Source of the DNA: Gammaproteobacteria bacterium
Lineage (GTDB): Bacteria > Pseudomonadota > Gammaproteobacteria > Pseudomonadales > Azotimanducaceae
DNA: 64,000 nt
Assembly: GCA_026707945.1 (NCBI GenBank)
Contig: JAPOVV010000110.1
Span: 372,001 to 436,000, forward strand
Reading direction: 5' to 3'
Shown here: piece after piece, positions 48,620 through 56,132 of the stretch
How the letters are laid out: the number at the start of each line of letters is the position of its first letter
How positions within the stretch are numbered: position 1 is the stretch's first letter
Notes under the pieces: model-generated
Seen by the model: the letters and a program-made list of their open reading frames with translations, nothing else
What the model was told of the DNA's origin: nothing
The model's database searches: none
Program-made: the position numbers and the translations under genes

Positions 48620-50670
48620 CTGACACAAACTCATCTGATAGCGATAAACGCGCCGAAGAACTGCGATTGGACGAACTTGGAGCGTATCTAAAGGCTCAAC
48701 CACAGCAATCAAGCGAACCAATCACACCATCGCTACGGAATGTTCGTCTGAAGACAGCCGGTTTCGTGTTGGCAATCGCGATCGTGGGGGTCTTAATCGG
48801 ATCGTTCTTGTTCTCAGAGGTCTATCAGTATTCCATCGGACCGCCGGAAATCGAGTCCTCGTACGAGACTAAGCGTCAAAGAGGTAGCGCATTTGCCTTC
48901 TTCAATCGCGTTGTGGCCTTTTCCGACGAAGCGGTTTACGAATTCTCCAGCCCAGGCTATGCAAGTGCATCTGAAACGTTTGTGAGTCAGTCAGAAAAAC
49001 GCGTTTTTTCTATCGAACTCACTCCCTTGCCTGGGTATCTTGACATCGTTGTTACTCAGGAATTTCCAGTTTCAATTCATGTAGACGGCGAACTACAGAC
49101 TCAACTGGAGGCAATCGAATTGACGCGAGGACGTCACCTTGTTGCCGTCATGCGGGGCGATGTCAAGCTTGCAACCTATGCAATAGATGTCGAAGGCTTC
49201 GGCAATCCACAGGAAATCTTGATTGACCTTGCAGACTATCAAGCGGTTCTACGTGTTGCTACGCAGCCAAAATCCGCGACGATCGAGCTAAACGGTACAA
49301 GGCTTGGACAAGGTGTGTTTGAAGGCGGCGTTCCAGCGATCGCAAGTCAACTCCAAATCCGAGCAGCAGGTTATGACTCAAAGACCATCGATATCGCCTT
49401 CGAGCGCGGAGAAACAGTCGATCTCGGCTCCGTTGCGTTGGATCCTTCACCGATCAACACCACGATTAAGACTAATCCTAGTAGTGCGTCGGTTTTGGTT
49501 GACGGGTCATTTGTAGGCGAAAGCGCCACTTCTTTCACATTACTTCCCGGTCATTCTTACGAATTAGTGGTAAGTAAACCTGGGTATCGAGAGCATAGAG
49601 CCGTTCTTTCGCCAGAAATTGGCAAGGATATCTCTCAGAACATCGATTTTGAACAGAAAACGATTCGGGTGGACGTGCAGGGAAGCCCCGTCGCGACGAT
49701 ACTCCTGAACGGGATTCCCAAAGGAGAGATGCCTCTGACACTCGACGTTTACCCAGGTGATGTCATAGAAGCTCGGCGTGAAGGCTTAACGCCACAATCC
49801 AAGACAGTATCCGAGGAGCATGGCGCAAATCAATCGATAACTTTCGAATTACTCGAACCATCTAAACACGCCTATCACTTCGCGCCAGAACGATTCACGG
49901 CATCTGGCGATCTCGAATTGATTAGGTTCCCACCCGTCGGTTTTCAGAAATCCATCGGCATGGACAGAGACGAGAGTATTTCTGTAGAGATTACTCGACC
50001 TTTCTATCTGGGTGCAACCGAGGTCACGATCGACGCATATCGTCTATATCAAAACTCGGTTCAAGGTCCCGACAAACACCCAATGTCGGACATATCCTGG
50101 ATTGAGGCGGTGAAATTCTGCAACTGGTTAAGCGCACAACACGGTCTGCAGCCGTTTTACCAAATTAGCCCTTACGATGTGGTCGAAGGGATCGATACCA
50201 CCTCGCTTGGTTTCAGGCTACCCACTGAGTTTGAATGGGAAGCTGGCGCAAGCTTCAATTGGCGCGAGGGTCGTGTCCTTGAACCGTTCGAATGGGGCAC
50301 CTCACAGACGATACCAATCGCTTTTGGTAATCTAGCTGGACGCGAAACGGCTAAGATCAAATCGCAATACTTCGACTCCTTCACGGACAACCATGAAAAG
50401 GAAGCGCCAGTTGCTTCTTACCTACCAAATGCCAACGGCCTCTACGACATAACTGGCAATGTAAGCGAATGGACTCACAACTACTACCAAATTCGTCGCG
50501 AAACAAACGGCGGACCAGACTATTTAGGTCCAAGAACGGGCTTCGCAAATGTTGTGAAAGGATCAAATTACGAGACATCCACCATTGACGAGGTCGCTAC
50601 AGATTTTCGCGAATTCGAGACAGGCAAACGTTCAACGCTCGGTTTTAGGGTAGCCCGATGGATTTATTGA
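48616..50670 (+). CDS. Membrane protein with PEGA domains and SUMF1/FGE-like domain
   Basis: 684 residues from TTG 48616, which overlaps the upstream TGA; the much longer frame from 48391 lies inside the lipoprotein gene and is rejected. One TM helix (about 47-66) puts the bulk in the periplasm. Three PEGA repeats cover about 205-415 (examples: SATIELNGTRLGQG, SASVLVDGSFVGES). Residues 442-683 are a SUMF1/EgtB-type fold: YLGATEVTIDAYRLY, ISWIEAVKFCNWLS, RLPTEFEWEAGA, YDITGNVSEW, LGFRVARWIY. The cysteine pair of formylglycine-generating enzyme is not seen in the C-terminal strand (VVKGSNYETSTID), so it is likely a binding module. Central structural part of the operon's complex. Confidence 0.85.
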   Translation: MTDTNSSDSDKRAEELRLDELGAYLKAQPQQSSEPITPSLRNVRLKTAGFVLAIAIVGVLIGSFLFSEVYQYSIGPPEIESSYETKRQRGSAFAFFNRVVAFSDEAVYEFSSPGYASASETFVSQSEKRVFSIELTPLPGYLDIVVTQEFPVSIHVDGELQTQLEAIELTRGRHLVAVMRGDVKLATYAIDVEGFGNPQEILIDLADYQAVLRVATQPKSATIELNGTRLGQGVFEGGVPAIASQLQIRAAGYDSKTIDIAFERGETVDLGSVALDPSPINTTIKTNPSSASVLVDGSFVGESATSFTLLPGHSYELVVSKPGYREHRAVLSPEIGKDISQNIDFEQKTIRVDVQGSPVATILLNGIPKGEMPLTLDVYPGDVIEARREGLTPQSKTVSEEHGANQSITFELLEPSKHAYHFAPERFTASGDLELIRFPPVGFQKSIGMDRDESISVEITRPFYLGATEVTIDAYRLYQNSVQGPDKHPMSDISWIEAVKFCNWLSAQHGLQPFYQISPYDVVEGIDTTSLGFRLPTEFEWEAGASFNWREGRVLEPFEWGTSQTIPIAFGNLAGRETAKIKSQYFDSFTDNHEKEAPVASYLPNANGLYDITGNVSEWTHNYYQIRRETNGGPDYLGPRTGFANVVKGSNYETSTIDEVATDFREFETGKRSTLGFRVARWIY

Positions 50671-50945
50671 ATCAAAAGGGATTGTTGTTAGCCATCTGTC
50701 TAGTCGGCGCAGTGCTCTTGGCTGCGGATGAAGACCAATCAGACGAAGCGCCTCAAAAATCTCGACTATCGACTGACGACATTCATGAATCTCAATCCGA
50801 GAAAACTCCCGTAGATGAAGATGATCCACCTACGGGACCCGTTCGAGACACCAAGCAGAGCAGTCAAGCAACAGAGCTGAAACCGCTGGAGCTGAAAGAA
50901 CGTATCAGAGCCCATGCGAACATTGATTTACCTCAAGACATCTAG
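50658..50945 (+). CDS. Small exported protein of unknown function
   Basis: 95 residues, ATG at 50658 inside the end of the PEGA/SUMF1 gene (13-bp overlap). N-terminal hydrophobic stretch (GLLLAICLVGAVLLAAD) is a signal peptide; the mature region is short, acidic and mostly disordered with a helix near the end (LKPLELKERIRAHAN). No family recognised. Tight linkage to the channel gene 22 bp downstream suggests a small accessory subunit. Confidence 0.7.
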   Translation: MDLLNQKGLLLAICLVGAVLLAADEDQSDEAPQKSRLSTDDIHESQSEKTPVDEDDPPTGPVRDTKQSSQATELKPLELKERIRAHANIDLPQDI

Positions 50946-50967
50946 TTGAGGATTACGCCGTTCAACT

Positions 50968-51825
50968 ATGAAAGCACTTGCGAAATTCGCCATTAACAAC
51001 AGTCTGATCGTTGATATTTTTGGACTGTTGATCAGCGGCGTCGTTGTCCACTTAGTCTATATGTTCTGGATAGATCCGAGCGCTTCGCAGTTGCTCTACA
51101 TCGCCCAAGAACAAGGCGAGCCACCGCCTAGAACGCTGGCGATCATTTTGAAAGATCCAGAACAGGAAATCTGCGTTATCCTCGGTTTATGGTGCGCATG
51201 GCTCTGGCTGTTCCGCTACCAGTTGTTCATGGATGAACCACATTTACTCAAAACCGATTTCTTAGATTTAAGAAACAAGACTGCATTTGACGACGTTGTG
51301 TTAACCGAGTTACGTCGTAATGTAACAGAGAAGCTTCGAGACGCCCCGCATTTAAAGCTCCTTGGAGTTATTGAAACCGTTCTCAATACGCTCGAACCAC
51401 ATAGACCAATTTCTCAATTCAAAGAAGCAAGCGACATTGGCGCTGCGGCGTGTGACGTCTATTTGGAGCAACTCGACGCCAAACTTAGCCTAAACAAGTA
51501 CATTCTCTGGGCGATTCCGTCAGTTGGTTTTCTTGGAACAGTGAGGGGCATCGGTGAAGCACTCGGGCGCGCAGATGAAGCTCTGGCAGGCGACATAACC
51601 GGAGTTGCAAACAGCCTAGGTGTTGCCTTTAACTCTACGTTTTGTGCGCTATTCATCAGTCTTGTACTGATGTTGGCTTCCTACTTATTGCAAGGTCGAG
51701 AAGAACGTCTTGTCGCAAATTACAAGCATTTCATCGCGGCCGATCTCATTGGTAAGCTGACCTCACTCGCTAAAGCACAGGCCAGTCCGAGACCTCTGGC
51801 TCCAGACGATGAGTCGTACGGTTAA
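50968..51825 (+). CDS. MotA/TolQ/ExbB-type proton channel protein
   Basis: 285 residues. Four hydrophobic segments: about 12-34, 68-87, 178-199 and 216-241. The last two hold the family signature: AIPSVGFLGTVRGIGEALG (about 182-200) and VAFNSTFCALFISLVLMLAS with the T/S positions of the proton path. In TolQ/ExbB/MotA systems five such subunits form a channel around two helices of the partner (TolR/ExbD/MotB) and turn proton flow into motion. No tolR, exbD, tonB or tolA is here; the two VWA proteins that follow have the ExbD-like helix. It overlaps the next gene by 17 nt. Confidence 0.9.
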   Translation: MKALAKFAINNSLIVDIFGLLISGVVVHLVYMFWIDPSASQLLYIAQEQGEPPPRTLAIILKDPEQEICVILGLWCAWLWLFRYQLFMDEPHLLKTDFLDLRNKTAFDDVVLTELRRNVTEKLRDAPHLKLLGVIETVLNTLEPHRPISQFKEASDIGAAACDVYLEQLDAKLSLNKYILWAIPSVGFLGTVRGIGEALGRADEALAGDITGVANSLGVAFNSTFCALFISLVLMLASYLLQGREERLVANYKHFIAADLIGKLTSLAKAQASPRPLAPDDESYG

Positions 51826-52945
51826 GCGCCAATCCGTCGTTGCGTTCGGACTTAGTTTTCTCGATGTACTCTGTTGCGGACTCGGGGCAGCTGTGTTGCT
51901 ACTACTCGTCGTTAAGCACGGTGAAACTGTCGCCGAAATCGACGCCGCAGGATTCCTTATCGAGCATGTGACAGCGATTCAGGAACTTATCGCGACCAAG
52001 TCAGAGGAGAAGACCGAATTAGAGCGTGTCGCCGATGAGACGCAGCGCCAGATCATCGCTCTGACGGCACAGGATGATGCGAGGTCGTCAATTTCAAGAT
52101 TGCAGTCTACCCGGCTTGCCAAACTATTAAGGGAAGTGCAGCAACAACGCATCGCGCTAAACAGTGCTCGGCAAGTACTTGCGGCCGACGCAGCCAATCA
52201 TCAACGCCTCGCTGAAGAAGCTCAGCAAGTATCATCGCAACAACACCTGACGGGACTCATGGTCGATAGCGATCGGGTTGTAGTGTTGCTCGATTCCTCC
52301 GCGAGCATGCTTAGTTCGAACCTCGTCGAGATCATTCGGCTACGGGTATCAAACCCTCAAATTCAGTTGAGTGCTGAAAAGTGGGTCTCCGCAAGGGGCG
52401 CCGCGAAGTGGGTTATCGAACGTATGCCGATCGGCGCTTCTTATGAGATTTTGACCTACAGCGATGTCGTGCGCGATTCCCAAGGCAACCTTGTAACGAC
52501 CGCACAAGCTCCGCAATGGCAAACGAAACAAGACGCCGACTCTGCGAGTACACACGTAGATTCATTACTGAAGGACCTCATCCCACTGGGTGCGACCGAC
52601 TTGCGGACAGCACTTACCGCCGTCACCGCTATCAAGCCAACACCTTCCCAAGTAATAGTGATTACGGACGGGTACCCGACCCTGCCAGGCAAAGCCGCAC
52701 TCAATCGACTCCGTGGTTGTCCACGCGCCAAGTCTGGGCAAGTACCGCTCATCTCTCCTAGCTGCCGCAGGAGTATTTTTGACCACGCATTGAGGGTGAA
52801 TAGAAAAGATCTAAGAGGAATCCGCATTGACGTCGTGCTGTATCCGCTCGAGGGCGACAGCAATGCCGTTTTTGGATATTGGGAACTTGCAAACCTCTAC
52901 GGTGGGCGACTACTGAGCCCAGTTCCCGGTTGGCCTACCTCATGA
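51809..52945 (+). CDS. VWA-domain protein with ExbD-like N-terminal helix (first of pair)
   Basis: 378 residues, ATG 51809. N-terminal membrane helix LSFLDVLCCGLGAAVLLLLV (15-34) places D19 in a FLDV context similar to FIDV of ExbD/TolR, where that aspartate carries protons. A coiled coil about 60-145 (ELERVADETQRQIIAL and similar) leads to a periplasmic VWA domain with MIDAS D162-x-S-x-S (LLDSSASM), T in GATDLRT and the ITDGYP aspartate. The VWA fold binds proteins through a metal. The predicted architecture is that of a stator partner with a VWA head. It overlaps both neighbours (17 nt, and ATGA with the next). Confidence 0.88.
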   Translation: MSRTVKRQSVVAFGLSFLDVLCCGLGAAVLLLLVVKHGETVAEIDAAGFLIEHVTAIQELIATKSEEKTELERVADETQRQIIALTAQDDARSSISRLQSTRLAKLLREVQQQRIALNSARQVLAADAANHQRLAEEAQQVSSQQHLTGLMVDSDRVVVLLDSSASMLSSNLVEIIRLRVSNPQIQLSAEKWVSARGAAKWVIERMPIGASYEILTYSDVVRDSQGNLVTTAQAPQWQTKQDADSASTHVDSLLKDLIPLGATDLRTALTAVTAIKPTPSQVIVITDGYPTLPGKAALNRLRGCPRAKSGQVPLISPSCRRSIFDHALRVNRKDLRGIRIDVVLYPLEGDSNAVFGYWELANLYGGRLLSPVPGWPTS

Positions 52946-53937
52946 AGAGAGAAGACGACCGCACGAGCGGTGCAACCGTCAGCTTTCTCGATGTGATCGC
53001 GTGTGCATTTGGTGCAATCGTGCTCTTAGTTTTGATCCTTCCTATCGGTGAACTAGGAGTCTTAGCAGATTCAGAACCCGTAAATATCGATTACGGACAG
53101 CTAGTACAACAACGTCAAGCGCTTGATATGGAGATTGACGCGTTAACACAAGAGATCGAAGAAAACAGTGAGATGTTGCAACAGCTCAGCGTCCAATCCA
53201 ACAACAAGGATGCAACGGCTACCAAGTTACGCAACACCATCGCGCTAACTGCAGCGGAACTCGATCGCCTTCAGAGTCGCACGACTGCAACGGAATCTGC
53301 GATACAGCAACTACGAACAAATGCACAACAAGCAATTAGTACGACTACCAGCGAATACGCGGGTATACCAGTGGATTCCGAATATGTTGTATTCGTTATT
53401 GATACGTCATCGAGCATGCGATCGATCTGGTACCAAGTTACGGAGGAAGTTGAAGGCGTGCTATCACTCTATCCGGAAATGAAAGGCTTTCAGATTCTTA
53501 GCGACGAAGGAGGCTACCTCTACAAATCATTCCGTAAACGATGGTTGGACGATTCACCTCGGCTTCGTCAACGCGCTCTTAATCGACTCAAGACATGGCG
53601 TGCTTTCTCGACAAGTAGCCCTGCTAAAGGTATCAAGGTCGCGCTTCGCGATCTTTATGATCCGCAAAAGAAAATCGCGCTGTTCATTTTTGGCGACGAC
53701 TTTTCTGGTTCTGAAGATCTCGATGACTATATACAGAGTATCGATCAGACCATCGCCTCCGCTAACGTCACCGAGGGAACAATGCGAATTCATGCATTTG
53801 GTTTTGAAAATGATCCATTTATGACCTATTCGCCTTTGCGCTTCTCAGTTTTAATGCGTGAGCTTACGCAAAAAAACGGCGGTGCCTTCCTAGCACTTCC
53901 CCTTGCCGAACGTCAGATAAAGCGGTCATCAAATTAG
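52942..53937 (+). CDS. VWA-domain protein with ExbD-like N-terminal helix (second of pair)
   Basis: 331 residues from ATG 52942, which overlaps the previous TGA; a longer frame from 52879 is rejected. The helix SFLDVIACAFGAIVLLVLIL holds D17 in the same FLDV setting as the first VWA protein. Coiled coil about 50-125 (QQRQALDMEIDALTQEIEEN as part), then VWA with MIDAS D154-x-S-x-S (VIDTSSSM), and FIFGDDFSG for the later aspartate. The two VWA proteins share layout but little sequence, so they may form the heterodimer inside the channel pentamer. Last gene of the operon; hairpins follow at 53994 and 54048. Confidence 0.88.
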   Translation: MKREDDRTSGATVSFLDVIACAFGAIVLLVLILPIGELGVLADSEPVNIDYGQLVQQRQALDMEIDALTQEIEENSEMLQQLSVQSNNKDATATKLRNTIALTAAELDRLQSRTTATESAIQQLRTNAQQAISTTTSEYAGIPVDSEYVVFVIDTSSSMRSIWYQVTEEVEGVLSLYPEMKGFQILSDEGGYLYKSFRKRWLDDSPRLRQRALNRLKTWRAFSTSSPAKGIKVALRDLYDPQKKIALFIFGDDFSGSEDLDDYIQSIDQTIASANVTEGTMRIHAFGFENDPFMTYSPLRFSVLMRELTQKNGGAFLALPLAERQIKRSSN

Positions 53938-53993
53938 GTCCTCGTTTTTATTAGCTTAAACGCAGATCTTTAGATACAACGTCTAGACAAAGT

Positions 53994-54012
53994 GAGCGCT
54001 GCAACGGCGCTC
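53994..54012 (+). terminator. Possible hairpin end of the VWA/TolQ-type operon
   Basis: GAGCGC (53994-53999) pairs with GCGCTC (54007-54012) around TGCAACG. It lies 57 bp after the last operon gene. There is no T-run, so it may be a 3'-end stabiliser or a rho-dependent site. Confidence 0.35.
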
Positions 54013-54047
54013 TAGACCCCATTCACTAAATAACGATTCTGAACTTA

Positions 54048-54064
54048 AAACACGAACGGTGTTT
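54048..54064 (+). terminator. Weak hairpin, possible terminator
   Basis: AAACAC (54048-54053) pairs with GTGTTT (54059-54064) around GAACG. The stem is AT-rich but the 3' arm ends in TTT. It could end transcription of the operon, or of the convergent DUF35 gene on minus. Confidence 0.3.
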
Positions 54065-54204
54065 CTACACTACGACTATAGGTGCTGTCAGAATCGATTG
54101 GCTTAATATCCGTCATACATCGGCACGGAGTTCCCAACATATGTTCCATCTAATCGCATTCGAGGTCTTGTGTCGCCGCGCCTCTGATTGCGTTTGCCGC
54201 GGCA

Positions 54205-54426
54205 TTGGCGTCTCTTCCTAATATCTTAATCGCCTCAGAGATCACTACTGGAGATGCAGAAAAAGGAGTTCGTGTCGAGCTTTTTGAGCTGAAATCAGAT
54301 GCCGTCGATGCTCTGGTCCCCATGTCAGTGCTATTGCCACCGCAATTTGGATATGAGGCAGAAGCGAAACTATGCGGAACTTCCAAGCACCTCTCTTTCG
54401 GAAGACTCCGAGTGATAACTAGCTAG
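54205..54426 (+). CDS. Doubtful small ORF or gene remnant
   Basis: 73 codons from TTG 54205; the frame is open further upstream (VAAPLIAFAAALASLP), which has the look of a signal peptide, but no ATG/GTG start is found there. The rest (EKGVRVELFELKSDAVDALV) is plausible as protein, yet no family is recognised. It may be a broken gene that lost its start, or chance. Confidence 0.25.
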   Translation: MASLPNILIASEITTGDAEKGVRVELFELKSDAVDALVPMSVLLPPQFGYEAEAKLCGTSKHLSFGRLRVITS

Positions 54427-54442
54427 CCGACGCGACGTAAAT

Positions 54443-54880
54443 CTATTCAGCAATCTGCCACTGAACCAATGTGTACGGAGGGTCGCCATCCAAATGATGT
54501 TCGAACACCGGCTCAACCGATGACCCGATCACTACTTCCTGTTCGGGGTCTCCAACTAGATTGCCAACCATACGTGCATTGTTGTAGTTCGGAAATTCGA
54601 CAAGTACGATCAGATAGGGTCCCTGCTCATTTAAAGCAGGATGTACCGGATGCCAAACACGTTCGTAGCTATAGATTCTGCCACGCGGCTCAATCTCTTT
54701 AAATAAGACGTTTTCGCTATGGCATTGGTGGCACACCCACTCTGGGCCCCATTGATAGTAACCACAATCCTCACAGACCTGAAGCATCAACACGTCACGT
54801 GCTGCTGCTTCCCAGTATGGCGCGTCTAATCCGTCTGGCGAGGCAACAGGAATAGGTAACCCTGGATTTAGATAACTCAA
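54443..54880 (-). CDS. Zn-ribbon/OB-fold (DUF35) protein, partner of thiolase-like enzyme
   Basis: 145 residues, start TTG at 54880 overlapping the thiolase stop as TTGA. The rubredoxin-like zinc ribbon has C-x2-C (CEDC) and C-x2-C (CHQC), followed by an OB fold (GRIYSYERVWHPVHPA, YLIVLVEF). In known systems such DUF35 proteins pair with a thiolase-fold protein, as in the ChsH2-Ltp2 aldolase that removes side-chain carbons of sterols. The pairing here matches that. Likely binds the acyl-CoA and supports the partner. Confidence 0.9.
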   Translation of the reverse strand: MSYLNPGLPIPVASPDGLDAPYWEAAARDVLMLQVCEDCGYYQWGPEWVCHQCHSENVLFKEIEPRGRIYSYERVWHPVHPALNEQGPYLIVLVEFPNYNNARMVGNLVGDPEQEVVIGSSVEPVFEHHLDGDPPYTLVQWQIAE

Positions 54881-56055
54881 AGCGTTGCCTCCGAACCGAA
54901 AATAGAAGAACTCACCGGTGTAACCATCGGACCCGACGCGACGAGAGAGACATCAACGTCGTTCACTTGATTGGTGGACTCGCCTCGAAGCTGACGAACC
55001 GCTTCAATGTTCAGTCCCAACCCGTGCATGTAGCACTCAGCAAGATTTCCGCCACTTGTGTTGGTCGGGAGCTTGCCATTCGGTGCAATTAGATTTTCTT
55101 TCGTAAAGAACTCGTTGCAGCCATCTGGTTCGCAAAAACCATGCTCTACGATGCTCATCAGTACGCCACCAGTAAAGTTCTCATAAACCTGTGCAACCTG
55201 AACATCTCTTGGTCCAAGGTTCGCCATTGCGTACAGTCTTGGCACCGTTGTCTTGAATGTTGAAGTCGCGTAATCCGGAGTGTTATGCGCAGATGCCCCA
55301 GCTCGGTAGTGTGAACCCGAAAGCGCGCTCAAGATATACGTTGGTTTATGAGGGAAGTCCTTCGCACGTTCAGCCGGTACCAGCAACATGGCCGCTGCAC
55401 CATCGTTTTCAAGACAGCAGTCAAACAAATGAAACGGTTCGACAATCCATCTTGATTCATCATATTTGGCTTCGTCTAACGGACGACCGTGCATAACAGC
55501 TCGTGGATTGTTCTGCGCGTGGTGGTACGACGCTAGCGAGATCGCACGCAGTGCCTCTTGCTTGACGCCGTAGTCGTGCATAAAACGGTTAACCTTCATT
55601 GCAAACGATTGCGCTGGTGACATTAAGCCGTACGGTACGGTATAGGCACCCGCCCCCGTAGTCGTGTTGCTACGAGGTCCTTGGCCAAAGCGACCAAACT
55701 GCCCCTGTGCCAATGCTCGAAATACGATGACGCACTCGGCCATTCCTGTCGCAATCGCCGCCGCGGCATTTGCAATAGCGCCGGAACCACCGCCACCGCC
55801 ACCGCCCCACTGCATGTTGGCGAATCGCAGATCATCACAGCCAAGAGCAGCCGCAAGGCGGGAAGGGTCGCTTCGATCGTTAGAAAATGACGCAAAGCCG
55901 TCGACTTTCTTCGGCGAAATGCCAGCGTCCTTACAGGCAGCGATGATCGCTTTTAACGCAAGCTTGAATTCCGCGTCGGGTGATTGACCACGTTTGTAAT
56001 ACTGTGTCTCACCTAACCCAACAACCGCAACTTTACCGCGGATCGTACGACTCAT
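54877..56055 (-). CDS. SCP-x/Ltp2-like thiolase-fold protein lacking the usual nucleophilic cysteine
   Basis: 392 residues from ATG 56055 (GAGGA seven bases upstream; ATG 56061 also possible). It begins RGKVAVVGLGETQYYKRG and ends with NTSGGNLAECYMHGLGLN, typical of the SCP-x/lipid-transfer thiolase subgroup. Where thiolases have C-x-SG, it has MQWGGGGGGGSGA, so the acyl-accepting cysteine is missing and Claisen thiolysis is unlikely. With the DUF35 partner it resembles retro-aldolases such as Ltp2, which do not rely on that cysteine. It may cleave a beta-hydroxy acyl-CoA. Divergent from the hydratase-2 gene, which would make such substrates. Confidence 0.85.
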   Translation of the reverse strand: MSRTIRGKVAVVGLGETQYYKRGQSPDAEFKLALKAIIAACKDAGISPKKVDGFASFSNDRSDPSRLAAALGCDDLRFANMQWGGGGGGGSGAIANAAAAIATGMAECVIVFRALAQGQFGRFGQGPRSNTTTGAGAYTVPYGLMSPAQSFAMKVNRFMHDYGVKQEALRAISLASYHHAQNNPRAVMHGRPLDEAKYDESRWIVEPFHLFDCCLENDGAAAMLLVPAERAKDFPHKPTYILSALSGSHYRAGASAHNTPDYATSTFKTTVPRLYAMANLGPRDVQVAQVYENFTGGVLMSIVEHGFCEPDGCNEFFTKENLIAPNGKLPTNTSGGNLAECYMHGLGLNIEAVRQLRGESTNQVNDVDVSLVASGPMVTPVSSSIFGSEATL

Positions 56056-56062
56056 GGGCATT

Positions 56063-56067
56063 TCCTC
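56063..56067 (-). promoter_or_regulatory. Ribosome binding site for the thiolase-like gene
   Basis: GAGGA on minus, seven bases before ATG 56055 (two before ATG 56061). It excludes the longer frame that begins at 56115. Confidence 0.55.
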
Positions 56068-56132
56068 AGGGATTTTAGACCGCGCTAGCTCGAATATAAA
56101 ATTCCGCCAACCCATGTACTTGGTACAAGACG

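Larger units (their letters stand above)
53938..54442. other. 505-bp gap after the VWA/TolQ-type operon
   Basis: Contains two inverted repeats (53994-54012 and 54048-54064) and one doubtful ORF at 54205-54426. The rest is AT-rich and shows no coding pattern or RNA gene. It separates two convergent transcription units. Confidence 0.4.

Noticed and set aside
52879..52941. N-terminal extension of the second VWA protein
   Set aside because: It overlaps the first VWA gene and would place 21 polar residues before the ExbD-like helix; ATG 52942 forms an ATGA junction.
55664..55987. 107-codon plus-strand ORF with a proline run
   Set aside because: It is the antisense of the glycine-rich loop of the thiolase-like gene.
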